From assembly GCA_036512155.1 (NCBI GenBank), contig DATCBD010000086.1, forward strand, positions 1-12,465: a DNA stretch of 12,465 nt, in the 5' to 3' direction. Made by a program: the position numbers and the translations under genes. The notes under the pieces are model-generated. The model ran no database searches and had not been told where the DNA came from. It saw only the letters and a list, made by a program, of their open reading frames with translations. This DNA comes from Palsa-739 sp036512155. Lineage in GTDB: Bacteria > Actinomycetota > Thermoleophilia > Gaiellales > Gaiellaceae. Positions 1-5,932 of the stretch are shown piece by piece; within the stretch, counting starts at the first letter, position 1; each line of letters opens with the position of its first letter.

Positions 1-756
1 GCGCCCGACATCACGAATATCGCCGTCACGAACGACGACCACGGCCTGTACTCGTTCACGATCGACTTCGCGACGCCGTACGTGAACTCGGACAACCTCA
101 CGATCGCCATCGACTCGGACAACAACGTCAACACCGGCGACCCGCAGGCGTTGGGGGTCGACTACATCTTCGACGACGACTATGCGTCCCACTCGTTCCA
201 GGTCGGCGTGTGGCAGTCGAATGACTTCGCGGTGGCGGCGGACTCGACTGCCGGGGTGGTGGTTGCTAACGACAACAAGTCCGTGACGATGACGATCAAC
301 AAGTCGGACCTGGGCAACTCGACCGGGTTCGACTTCTTCGTCGTCGCCTCGGATGGGTCTGCGTCCACCGACACCGGGCACACCGACTTCGCGCCGAGCG
401 GCTTCGGCTCGTTCTCGTACAGCTCGCAGACGGTCTTCACGCTCGCGCCCGGCTCATCCCACGACGGCGCCGCTAAGGCGGGCGGCACGTGGACGGTCTC
501 GATGAGTGCCGTGCGTTCCGACACGAAGGCGACCGTCGGCTCGGAGGGCACGCTCGCCTGCAAGGCGACCGAAGGGCCGAAGAAGCTCGCGGTCGTGAGC
601 CATTCGTTCGTGTCCTCGGGCGGCGGCGGAGGCTCTTCGGCCGTGTGCACGTTCCGTGTGCCGAAGAAGCCGAGGGGCGCGGCCGTGCACGCGACGGTCA
701 CCGTCTCCGACGCCGGTCAGTCGGCAAGCAAGAACTTCACCGCGAAGACCAAGTAG
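1..756 (+). CDS. Probable secreted beta-sandwich (DOMON/CBM9-like) protein, 5' truncated
   Basis: The reading frame is open from base 1 to the TAG at 754-756, giving 251 visible residues; the true start and any signal peptide lie upstream of the window. The GTG at 82 is only an internal valine codon. The first roughly 145 residues look like an extracellular beta-sandwich: alternating polar strands, many Asp/Asn, and an acidic loop DSDNNVNTGDP that resembles a calcium-binding turn. This pattern recalls DOMON/CBM9-like domains that bind sugars or cofactors in secreted proteins, a resemblance judged by eye. The rest looks like an Ig-like domain with two cysteines (LACKA and AVCTF) that could form a disulfide, and a glycine-rich loop (SSGGGGGSS) between them. 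The end is basic (NFTAKTK), with no cell-wall sorting signal or membrane anchor. typA begins 25 bases later with its own apparent promoter. Exact function is unknown. Confidence 0.7.
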   Translation, partial: APDITNIAVTNDDHGLYSFTIDFATPYVNSDNLTIAIDSDNNVNTGDPQALGVDYIFDDDYASHSFQVGVWQSNDFAVAADSTAGVVVANDNKSVTMTINKSDLGNSTGFDFFVVASDGSASTDTGHTDFAPSGFGSFSYSSQTVFTLAPGSSHDGAAKAGGTWTVSMSAVRSDTKATVGSEGTLACKATEGPKKLAVVSHSFVSSGGGGGSSAVCTFRVPKKPRGAAVHATVTVSDAGQSASKNFTAKTK

Positions 757-769
757 GCCCGACCCCGGC

Positions 770-775
770 TACCGT
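770..775 (+). promoter_or_regulatory. Putative -10 element of a leaderless typA transcript
   Basis: TACCGT fits the TANNNT consensus of a housekeeping -10 box. Six bases separate it from the ATG at 782, so transcription would begin at or next to the A of the start codon. No Shine-Dalgarno sequence precedes this ATG and no convincing -35 box was found. Confidence 0.4.
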
Positions 776-781
776 GGTCGC

Positions 782-2617
782 ATGGCCCGCCGGGAAGATC
801 TCCGCAACGTCGCGATCGTGGCGCACGTCGACCACGGCAAGACGACCCTCGTCGACGCCCTGCTCTGGCAGGCCGGCTCCTTCCGCGCGAACGAGGACGT
901 GGCCGAGCGGGTCATGGACTCGATGGATCTCGAGCGCGAGAAGGGGATCACGATCCTCGCCAAGAACACGGCCGTCCACGTCGGCGACGTCAAGCTGAAC
1001 ATCGTCGACACGCCCGGCCACGCCGACTTCGGCGGCGAGGTGGAGCGCGGGCTGACGATGGTCGACGGCATCCTCCTGCTCGTGGACGCGAGCGAAGGGC
1101 CGCTGCCGCAGACGCGGTTCGTCCTGCGCAAGGCGCTCGAGGCCCAGCTGCCGGTCGTCCTCGTCGTGAACAAGGTCGACCGGCCGGACGCGCGCGCGAA
1201 GGAGGTCGTGGACGAGGTGTACGAGCTCTTCCTCGACCTGGACGCGGACGAGTCGCAGATCGAGTTTCCGATCGTGTTCGCGAACGCAAGGGCCGGCCGC
1301 GCCGGCTTCGAGCCGGACGAGCTCGCGCCCGACCTCGGGCCGCTCGTGCAGACGATCCTCGCGACCGTGCCGGCGCCGTCGTACGACCCCGACCATCCGC
1401 TGCAGGCGCTCGTCACCAACCTCGACGCATCGCCGTACGTCGGCCGGCTCGCGCTCCTCCGCATCCACCACGGCACCCTGCGCAAGGGCGCGCAGATCGC
1501 CTGGTGCCGCCACGACGGGACGATCGAAAACGCGCGCGTCACCGAGCTGTACGTGAGCGAGGCGCTCGACCGCGTCCCCGTCGACGAGGCCGGGCCGGGG
1601 GAGATCGTCGCGCTCGCCGGGCTGCCGGAAGTGACGATCGGCGAGACGATCGGCGACCCGGACGATCCGCGCCCGCTACCGGTGACGACGGTGGACGAGC
1701 CGTCGCTCTCGATCACGATCGGCATCAACACGTCGCCGCTCGCCGGCAGGGAGGGCGACCGGCTGACGGCGAGCCAGGTGAAGGCGCGGCTCGACCAGGA
1801 GCTCGTCGGCAACGTGTCGCTGCGCGTGCTGCCGACGGCGCGGCCGGACGCGTGGGAGGTGCAGGGCCGCGGTGAGCTGCAGCTCGCGGTGCTCGTCGAG
1901 CTGATGCGGCGCGAGGGCTTCGAGCTCACCGTCGGCAAGCCCGAGGTGCTCACGCGCGAGATCGACGGCAAGCGGCACGAGCCGGTCGAGCGCGTCGCGA
2001 TCGACGTGCCCGAGGACTACATCGGCGTCGTCACGCAGCTGCTCGCGCTGCGCAAGGGGCGCATGCAGAAGCTCGTCAACCACGGCACCGGCTGGGCGCG
2101 CATGGACTACCTCGTCCCCGCGCGCGGGCTCATCGGTTTCCGCACCGAGTTTCTCACCGAGACGCGCGGCACCGGGATCCTCCACCATGTCTTCGACGGC
2201 TGGGAGCCGTGGCAGGGCGAGATGCGGACGCGGCCGACGGGCGCGCTCGTCGCCGACCGGCGCGGCCCGACGACGGCGTTCGCGATCCTCAACCTGCAGG
2301 AGCGCGGCTCGCTCTTCGTCGAGCCGGGAGTCGAGGTGTACGAGGGGATGATCGTCGGCGAGAACGCGCGCGCGGACGACCTCGACGTGAACGCGACGAA
2401 GGAGAAGAAGCTCACGAACATGCGCGCGGCGAGCTCGGACGAGACCGTGCGCCTGATTCCGGCGCGGCCGCTCTCGCTCGAGCAAGCGCTGGAGCTGATC
2501 CGCGACGACGAGTGCGTCGAGGTGACGCCGAAATCGATCCGCCTGCGCAAGGTCGAGCTGTCTGGGACGAAACGCGCTTCCGCCGCGTCGCGACGGAAGC
2601 GCGAGCTCGTCAGCTGA
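782..2617 (+). CDS. typA: Translational GTPase TypA/BipA
   Basis: TypA (BipA) is a ribosome-associated GTPase of the EF-G/LepA group, linked to ribosome assembly and stress or cold growth. The product is 611 residues, the normal family length. Visible G motifs are AHVDHGKT (14-21), the REKGITI switch region (52-58), DTPGH (76-80) and NKVD (130-133). The G5 position reads FANARAG where family members I recall have SA, a small departure. The C-terminal half carries typical TypA stretches such as ARGLIGFRTEFL and GENARADDLDVN. The ATG at 782 is chosen because the conserved N-terminus starts there; the frame stays open back to 656, but that extension is arginine/proline-rich and unlike the family. 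A -10-like TACCGT lies 6 bases upstream and there is no ribosome binding site, suggesting leaderless translation. The TGA stop directly abuts the stop codon of the convergent gene at 2618. Confidence 0.97.
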   Translation: MARREDLRNVAIVAHVDHGKTTLVDALLWQAGSFRANEDVAERVMDSMDLEREKGITILAKNTAVHVGDVKLNIVDTPGHADFGGEVERGLTMVDGILLLVDASEGPLPQTRFVLRKALEAQLPVVLVVNKVDRPDARAKEVVDEVYELFLDLDADESQIEFPIVFANARAGRAGFEPDELAPDLGPLVQTILATVPAPSYDPDHPLQALVTNLDASPYVGRLALLRIHHGTLRKGAQIAWCRHDGTIENARVTELYVSEALDRVPVDEAGPGEIVALAGLPEVTIGETIGDPDDPRPLPVTTVDEPSLSITIGINTSPLAGREGDRLTASQVKARLDQELVGNVSLRVLPTARPDAWEVQGRGELQLAVLVELMRREGFELTVGKPEVLTREIDGKRHEPVERVAIDVPEDYIGVVTQLLALRKGRMQKLVNHGTGWARMDYLVPARGLIGFRTEFLTETRGTGILHHVFDGWEPWQGEMRTRPTGALVADRRGPTTAFAILNLQERGSLFVEPGVEVYEGMIVGENARADDLDVNATKEKKLTNMRAASSDETVRLIPARPLSLEQALELIRDDECVEVTPKSIRLRKVELSGTKRASAASRRKRELVS

Positions 2618-3244
2618 CTACGGGTTGGTGCTCGCCTCGCCCTTGTCGTTGGCGACGCGCAGGTGGAGCACAGTGAACGTCGAGCCCTGCCAGTTGAAGT
2701 TCGGGTCCTTGAAGAACCCGGTGGACGAGAACACGATCGCGACCTTGTCGCCGACGCTCAGGTTCGGCAGCGTCGCGCTTCCGATCTGGAAGGTCACGTC
2801 GTTGCCCTTCAGCACCCCGTCGTATGGGCCGGTCCGCGCGACCTGGACGCGGAGCTGGCTCGTCGAGACGGCGTCGAGCGTCCCCGCCGCGAAGTGGCAA
2901 TTGCAGCGGACGTTGATGCGCCGCGCGGTGAGCGACGACACGTCGGTTCCGGTTGCGACCACCCCGACGAGGTCGCCGGGATTGATGCTCGATTTGCCCT
3001 TGCCGTAGTTGATCTGCGTGGACGAGTCGATTGCGACACTGACCGTCTTGCCGTCGAGCTGTGTGTCGTGCTTGCCCGTCCAGAGGACGTTCACGCTGAC
3101 GGAGCTCGAGCTCGCCGAACCGACCGATCCGGCGAACCAGTGGCCGTGCTGCGAAGGCTGTCCGGTCGCTGCGACTGATGTGAGCGGGAGCGCGACGATG
3201 GCGAGCAGCGCCGCGATCCCGACGGTGAAGGATTTCCATCTCAT
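2618..3244 (-). CDS. Small secreted protein with two internal repeats (DUF5666-like)
   Basis: This 208-residue protein begins with a clear signal peptide: basic MRWK, a hydrophobic core to about residue 22, and probable cleavage near SVA-AT (24-26). The mature part contains two similar units, about 38-110 and 118-196. Each starts with a small-residue G-x-V/L-x-A strand, has a WTGKHD- or RTGPYD-like turn, a D/N-G-x-x-V-x-x strand, and then a PGDLVGVVA or VGDKVAIVF strand. This suggests tandem OB-like or small beta-barrel folds, similar by eye to DUF5666-type secreted domains. The linker holds a CxCH motif (RCNCHF, 113-118), which might bind a metal or form a disulfide. No catalytic motif is recognised. 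Its stop codon touches that of typA with no bases between. No strong promoter or ribosome binding site is obvious; a GGAG lies 11 bases before the ATG, which is far. Confidence 0.8.
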   Translation of the reverse strand: MRWKSFTVGIAALLAIVALPLTSVAATGQPSQHGHWFAGSVGSASSSSVSVNVLWTGKHDTQLDGKTVSVAIDSSTQINYGKGKSSINPGDLVGVVATGTDVSSLTARRINVRCNCHFAAGTLDAVSTSQLRVQVARTGPYDGVLKGNDVTFQIGSATLPNLSVGDKVAIVFSSTGFFKDPNFNWQGSTFTVLHLRVANDKGEASTNP

Positions 3245-3278
3245 GCCGAGATCATCTCCGGGTCACGTTCGGGGACGG

Positions 3279-3296
3279 TCAGGCGAAGATCAGGCG
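3279..3296. repeat. Short direct repeat TCAGGCG upstream of the secreted-protein gene
   Basis: TCAGGCG occurs at 3279-3285 and again at 3290-3296, 11 bases apart start to start, about one helical turn. It lies in the 56-bp gap upstream of the minus-strand secreted-protein gene. It could be a tandem operator half-site, but two 7-mers in GC-rich DNA may be chance. Confidence 0.2.
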
Positions 3297-3300
3297 CACG

Positions 3301-3738
3301 TCAAATGCCTGTAAGACGTTTCCGCAGCTCGGACTGGGCCTTCTCCGTCTTCACGAGCCCGTCGACCCCCATCGCCGCCGCGATCTCGGGCGCCTTCGTG
3401 AACTGCACGTCGCGGTAGTCGACGGCCTGGACGTGATTGCCCCACGGGTCGCGGAAGTCGAGCGAGGGCGGATGCGAGACCTGGACGCCTGCCGCCTCGA
3501 GCTCGGCGCGCAGCACGTCCGTGTCATCGACGACGAGGCCGAAGTGGCGGTCCGTGTCGGGCGGCTGTGAGCGCCCGCGCGCGAGCGCGATGAACTGGTC
3601 GCCCATGTCGACGAACGCCATCGCCGCACCGGCGCGGCCACGAAGCTCGAGGTCGAAGAAGCGGCCGTACCACGCGAGCGCCTCGTCGACGTCGCCGACT
3701 TCGAGCGCCACGTGGTTGATCCCGACGAGTTTCACCAC
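3301..3738 (-). CDS. VOC (glyoxalase/bleomycin-resistance) family protein
   Basis: The product has 145 residues, a normal size for a single-chain vicinal oxygen chelate protein, with two beta-alpha-beta-beta-beta modules. Module 1 starts with INHVALEV (7-14), continues through LAWYGRFFDLELR and ends with FVDMGDQFIALA. Module 2 starts at DRHFGLVVDD and ends with FRDPWGNHVQAVDY. His9 and His65 sit where the family places metal ligands, but the other two expected ligand positions appear to hold Gln48 and Gln104 rather than Glu, so classical glyoxalase I chemistry is doubtful. The tail (VQFTKAPEIAAAMG) resembles an actinobacterial VOC subfamily of unknown substrate. Translation could start at GTG 3738 or the adjacent GTG at 3735. 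The gene diverges from the LLM oxidoreductase across 38 bp, so related control is possible but unproven. Confidence 0.88.
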   Translation of the reverse strand: MVKLVGINHVALEVGDVDEALAWYGRFFDLELRGRAGAAMAFVDMGDQFIALARGRSQPPDTDRHFGLVVDDTDVLRAELEAAGVQVSHPPSLDFRDPWGNHVQAVDYRDVQFTKAPEIAAAMGVDGLVKTEKAQSELRKRLTGI

Positions 3739-3747
3739 CGCGACGTG

Positions 3748-3753
3748 ACCGTA
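3748..3753 (-). promoter_or_regulatory. Putative -10 element for the VOC gene
   Basis: On the minus strand this reads TACGGT, a TANNNT match 9 bases before the first GTG (3738). There is no Shine-Dalgarno sequence. It overlaps the likely upstream promoter DNA of the divergent LLM gene, whose own -10 lies only 11 bases away. Confidence 0.35.
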
Positions 3754-3764
3754 GCGCGCGGCGC

Positions 3765-3771
3765 TATACCT
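3765..3771 (+). promoter_or_regulatory. Putative -10 region for the LLM oxidoreductase gene
   Basis: TATACCT, the only AT-rich run in the 38-bp divergent gap, ends 5 bases before the GTG at 3777. The position fits a leaderless transcript, although the match to TANNNT is imperfect. No ribosome binding site is present. Confidence 0.35.
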
Positions 3772-3776
3772 GAGTC

Positions 3777-4790
3777 GTGGAGCTCGGGATCTACACGTTC
3801 GGCGAGCTGACCGACGACGCGCAGACGCCGGCCGAGCGGGTGCGCGACCTGCTCGAGGAGATCGAGCTTGCCGACCAGGTCGGGCTCGACGTCTTCGGGG
3901 TCGGCGAGCACCACCGTCCCGACTTCATCGTCTCCGCGCCCGCGGTCGTGCTCGCGGCTGCGGCGGTGCGGACGAAGAACATCCGGCTGACGAGCGCGGT
4001 GAGCGTCCTCAGCTCGGACGACCCGATCCGCGTCTTCCAGCAGTTCGCGACCGTCGACCTGCTCTCGAACGGGCGGGCGGAGATCATGGCCGGCCGCGGG
4101 TCGTTCATCGAGTCGTTCGCGCTCTTCGGCTACGACCTGAAGGACTACGACGAGCTCTTCAGCGAGAAGCTCGCGCACCTGCTCGACATCCGCACGCGCC
4201 ACGCGGAGCTCGGCGTGTACCCGGCGCCGCAGCAACCGATGCTGCCCGTCTGGGTCGCGGTCGGCGGAACGCCGGAGTCGGCGCAGCGCGCCGGCGCACT
4301 CGGCCTGCCGATGGCGCTCGCGATCATCGGCGGCATGCCGGAGCGGTTCGCGCCGTTCGCGGAGATCCACGGCGAGGCCGCACTCGAGGCCGGGTTCGAT
4401 CCGCCGCCGCCGCTTTCGATCAACTCGCACGGGCTCGTCGCCGACACGTCGCAGGCGGCGGCCGACGAGGCCTACCCGGCCCTCAAGATGATGATGGACC
4501 GCATCGGCCGCGAGCGTGGCTGGGGGCCGCTCGAGCGGCCGACCTTCGACGCCTCCCGCACCCTGCGCGGCGCCAGCTTCGTCGGTAGCCCGCAGGAGGT
4601 GATCGAGAAGATCCTCTTCCAGCACGAGATCTTCAAGCACCGGCGGTTCCTCGTGCAGTTCAGCGTCGGGACGCTGCCCCACAAGAGCATCATGCGCTCG
4701 ATCGAGCTTTTCGGGACCGAGGTGGCCCCCGTGGTCAGGCGGGAACTGGCCGGGGTCAAAGAAATCCTTACGAATCCCCTAAACCGGTAG
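3777..4790 (+). CDS. LLM-class flavin-dependent oxidoreductase
   Basis: This 337-residue protein belongs to the bacterial luciferase-like monooxygenase superfamily, TIM barrels that use FMN or F420. Recognisable parts are the N-terminal MELGIYTFGE strand, GVGEHHRPDF (41-50), IRLTSAVSVLSSDDPIRV (69-86), the GRAEIMAGRGSF stretch (99-110) and PVWVAVGGTPES (157-168). The substrate cannot be inferred, and FMN versus F420 cannot be decided by eye. Compared with relatives as I remember them, the segment between LLDIRTRH and GVYPAP (about 135-150) is short by roughly 9-12 residues, losing the usual VTW-G stretch. The last dozen codons (AAA GAA ATC CTT ACG AAT and so on) are unusually AT-rich for this DNA, probably because a promoter for the next gene overlaps the coding end. 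The start is GTG 3777, with no ribosome binding site. Confidence 0.92.
   Translation: MELGIYTFGELTDDAQTPAERVRDLLEEIELADQVGLDVFGVGEHHRPDFIVSAPAVVLAAAAVRTKNIRLTSAVSVLSSDDPIRVFQQFATVDLLSNGRAEIMAGRGSFIESFALFGYDLKDYDELFSEKLAHLLDIRTRHAELGVYPAPQQPMLPVWVAVGGTPESAQRAGALGLPMALAIIGGMPERFAPFAEIHGEAALEAGFDPPPPLSINSHGLVADTSQAAADEAYPALKMMMDRIGRERGWGPLERPTFDASRTLRGASFVGSPQEVIEKILFQHEIFKHRRFLVQFSVGTLPHKSIMRSIELFGTEVAPVVRRELAGVKEILTNPLNR
4755..4785 (+). promoter_or_regulatory. AT-rich candidate promoter inside the LLM gene end
   Basis: Bases 4755-4785 are markedly AT-rich compared with the surroundings. GTCAAA (4755-4760) could act as a -35 box and TAAACC (4780-4785) as a -10 box, 19 bases apart; both matches are poor. 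A start near 4792 would give the small UBA-like gene a short leader carrying its strong ribosome binding site. Confidence 0.25.
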
Positions 4791-4806
4791 GCCCGTTTTA
4801 CCGAAG

Positions 4807-4812
4807 AAGGGG
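4807..4812 (+). promoter_or_regulatory. Ribosome binding site deciding the UBA-like gene start
   Basis: AAGGGG lies 5 bases before ATG 4818 but only 2 bases before GTG 4815. Translation from 4818 is therefore preferred. This is one of only three clear Shine-Dalgarno sequences in the window. Confidence 0.6.
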
Positions 4813-4817
4813 AAGTG

Positions 4818-5015
4818 ATGTCTGCGGTCGATACCTACATCGAGACGGAATCCGAGCGCGTCGAGCGCTGGCGGACGGAAGAGCTGCTCCGTGTCGGCTT
4901 CGACGTCGAGTCGGCCACGCTGATCGCGGCCGAGCCCGGCGTCGACCTGCACGCCGCGGTCGCGATGATCGAGCAGGGCTGCCCGCCCGAGCTCGCCGTT
5001 CGCATCCTCCTCTAG
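4818..5015 (+). CDS. Small conserved UBA-like helical protein, 65 aa
   Basis: The product is a 65-residue soluble protein with no signal peptide or membrane segment. A charged N-terminal helix (TYIETESERVERWRTEELL) is followed by RVGFDVESATLIAAEPGVDL and HAAVAMIEQGCPPELAVRIL, which look like two further helices with Gly turns. The pattern LxxxGF...A..IA....VDLH.A..MI..GCP.E.A..IL resembles a ubiquitin-associated (UBA/CUE-like) three-helix bundle, a fold used for protein contacts in bacteria too. I believe similar short proteins occur in related actinobacteria, but no function is known to me. The single cysteine (in GCPPE) and the VDLH motif look like the conserved core. lgt starts 27 bases downstream with its own apparent promoter. 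Unlike most neighbours, this gene has a strong Shine-Dalgarno sequence. Confidence 0.78.
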   Translation: MSAVDTYIETESERVERWRTEELLRVGFDVESATLIAAEPGVDLHAAVAMIEQGCPPELAVRILL

Positions 5016-5028
5016 CCTCCGCGCCAGG

Positions 5029-5034
5029 CAGAAT
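5029..5034 (+). promoter_or_regulatory. Putative -10 element for lgt
   Basis: CAGAAT differs from TANNNT only at its first base and lies 8 bases before GTG 5043. The longer 8-mer GGCAGAAT (5027-5034) occurs again, at the same 8-base distance from the start codon, ahead of trpS. No ribosome binding site is present. Confidence 0.4.
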
Positions 5035-5042
5035 GGGCGCCG

Positions 5043-5921
5043 GTGAGCGGCGTCCTCCTGTCCATCCCGTCGCCGCCGACGGGCGTCTACCACGTCGGCC
5101 CGCTGACGATCCACATGTACGGGCTGATGCTGCTGTTCGCGATCGCGGCGGCGATCTGGCTCACCGGCCGGCGCTGGGTGCGTTGGGGCGGCGACTGGGA
5201 TCTCGTCTACCGCGTCGCCATCTGGGGCGTGATCTTCGGGATCATCGGCGCGCGCGTCTACCACCTGATCACGAGCTGGAACCAGGATTCGGCCATCCAC
5301 GCGCATTGGTACGGGCCGTTCGCCGTGTGGTCGGGCGGACTCGGAATCTGGGGCGCCATCCCGTTCGGGGTCGCCGCCGGGGCGTGGGTCGTGCGGCGCT
5401 CCGGGAACTCGATCCGGCTGTTCATGGACGCGGTCGCGCCGGGGCTGCTCCTGGCGCAGGGGATCGGGCGCTGGGGCAACTACTGGAACCAGGAGCTGTA
5501 CGGCAAGCACACGACGCTGCCGTGGGCGCTCGAGATCCACGGGAAGGGCGCGGCGAACCTCTATCACCCGACGTTCCTGTACGAGTTCATCTGGGATCTG
5601 CTCGCCGTGGGGGCGCTGCTCTGGATCGACCGGCGCTTCACGCTCCGGCGGCCGGCGCTGTTCTCGCTGTACGTGGCCTTCTACACGGCGTTCCGCACGT
5701 ACGAGGAGACGCTCCGCATCGACCCGTCCAACCATTTCCTCGGGCAGCGGATCAACTTCTGGGTGTCGCTCGTCGTCTTCGTCTGCTCGGTTGCGTTCTT
5801 CGTCTGGTGGCAGTTCCTGCACACGCCGTCTGAGGAGAAGCCGCCCGTCCAGAAGGCTCGACCGATCCCCAAGGGGCCGACCATGGCCGTCCCGCGGGGC
5901 CGCGTCCGGCAACGCGGTTAG
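5043..5921 (+). CDS. lgt: Prolipoprotein diacylglyceryl transferase
   Basis: Lgt is the membrane enzyme that moves diacylglycerol from phosphatidylglycerol to the lipobox cysteine of prolipoproteins, the first step of lipoprotein maturation. The 292-residue product has about seven hydrophobic segments. Family landmarks are HMYGLMLLFA (24-33), GARVYHL (69-75), the signature GRWGNYWNQELYG (142-154), HPTFLYE (175-181) and FRTYEETLRIDPS (217-229). The region matching the E. coli HGG motif reads GGLGIWGA, which I recall as normal for actinobacteria. The C-terminus has a short basic proline-rich cytoplasmic tail (about 262-292). GTG 5043 is chosen because the protein begins properly there and a -10-like CAGAAT lies 8 bases upstream; an ATG at 5033 is in another frame. 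scpA starts 11 bases after the stop. Confidence 0.95.
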   Translation: MSGVLLSIPSPPTGVYHVGPLTIHMYGLMLLFAIAAAIWLTGRRWVRWGGDWDLVYRVAIWGVIFGIIGARVYHLITSWNQDSAIHAHWYGPFAVWSGGLGIWGAIPFGVAAGAWVVRRSGNSIRLFMDAVAPGLLLAQGIGRWGNYWNQELYGKHTTLPWALEIHGKGAANLYHPTFLYEFIWDLLAVGALLWIDRRFTLRRPALFSLYVAFYTAFRTYEETLRIDPSNHFLGQRINFWVSLVVFVCSVAFFVWWQFLHTPSEEKPPVQKARPIPKGPTMAVPRGRVRQRG

Positions 5922-5924
5922 GGT
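5919..5924 (+). promoter_or_regulatory. Putative -10 element for scpA, overlapping the lgt stop
   Basis: TAGGGT (a TANNNT match) begins with the TAG stop codon of lgt and ends 8 bases before ATG 5933. There is no Shine-Dalgarno sequence, so scpA may be expressed as a leaderless or nearly leaderless transcript as well as by readthrough from lgt. Confidence 0.35.
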
Positions 5925-5932
5925 CCCTCCGG

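Noticed and set aside
656..781. Earlier start for TypA at 656
   Set aside because: It would overlap the preceding gene by 100 bases and give an Arg/Pro/Ser-rich stretch unlike TypA; ATG 782 matches the family start.
3732..4682. Minus-strand open frame opposite the LLM gene
   Set aside because: Arg/Glu-rich with no domain, and the LLM frame has strong family motifs.
5330..5390. Lgt lacking the HGG histidine of the E. coli enzyme
   Set aside because: Actinobacterial Lgt proteins, as I recall, normally read GIWG here, so it is not a defect.
5033..5833. Alternative plus-strand frame from ATG 5033 over lgt
   Set aside because: Arg/Pro/Ala-rich frame-shifted shadow; the lgt frame from GTG 5043 carries the Lgt signature.
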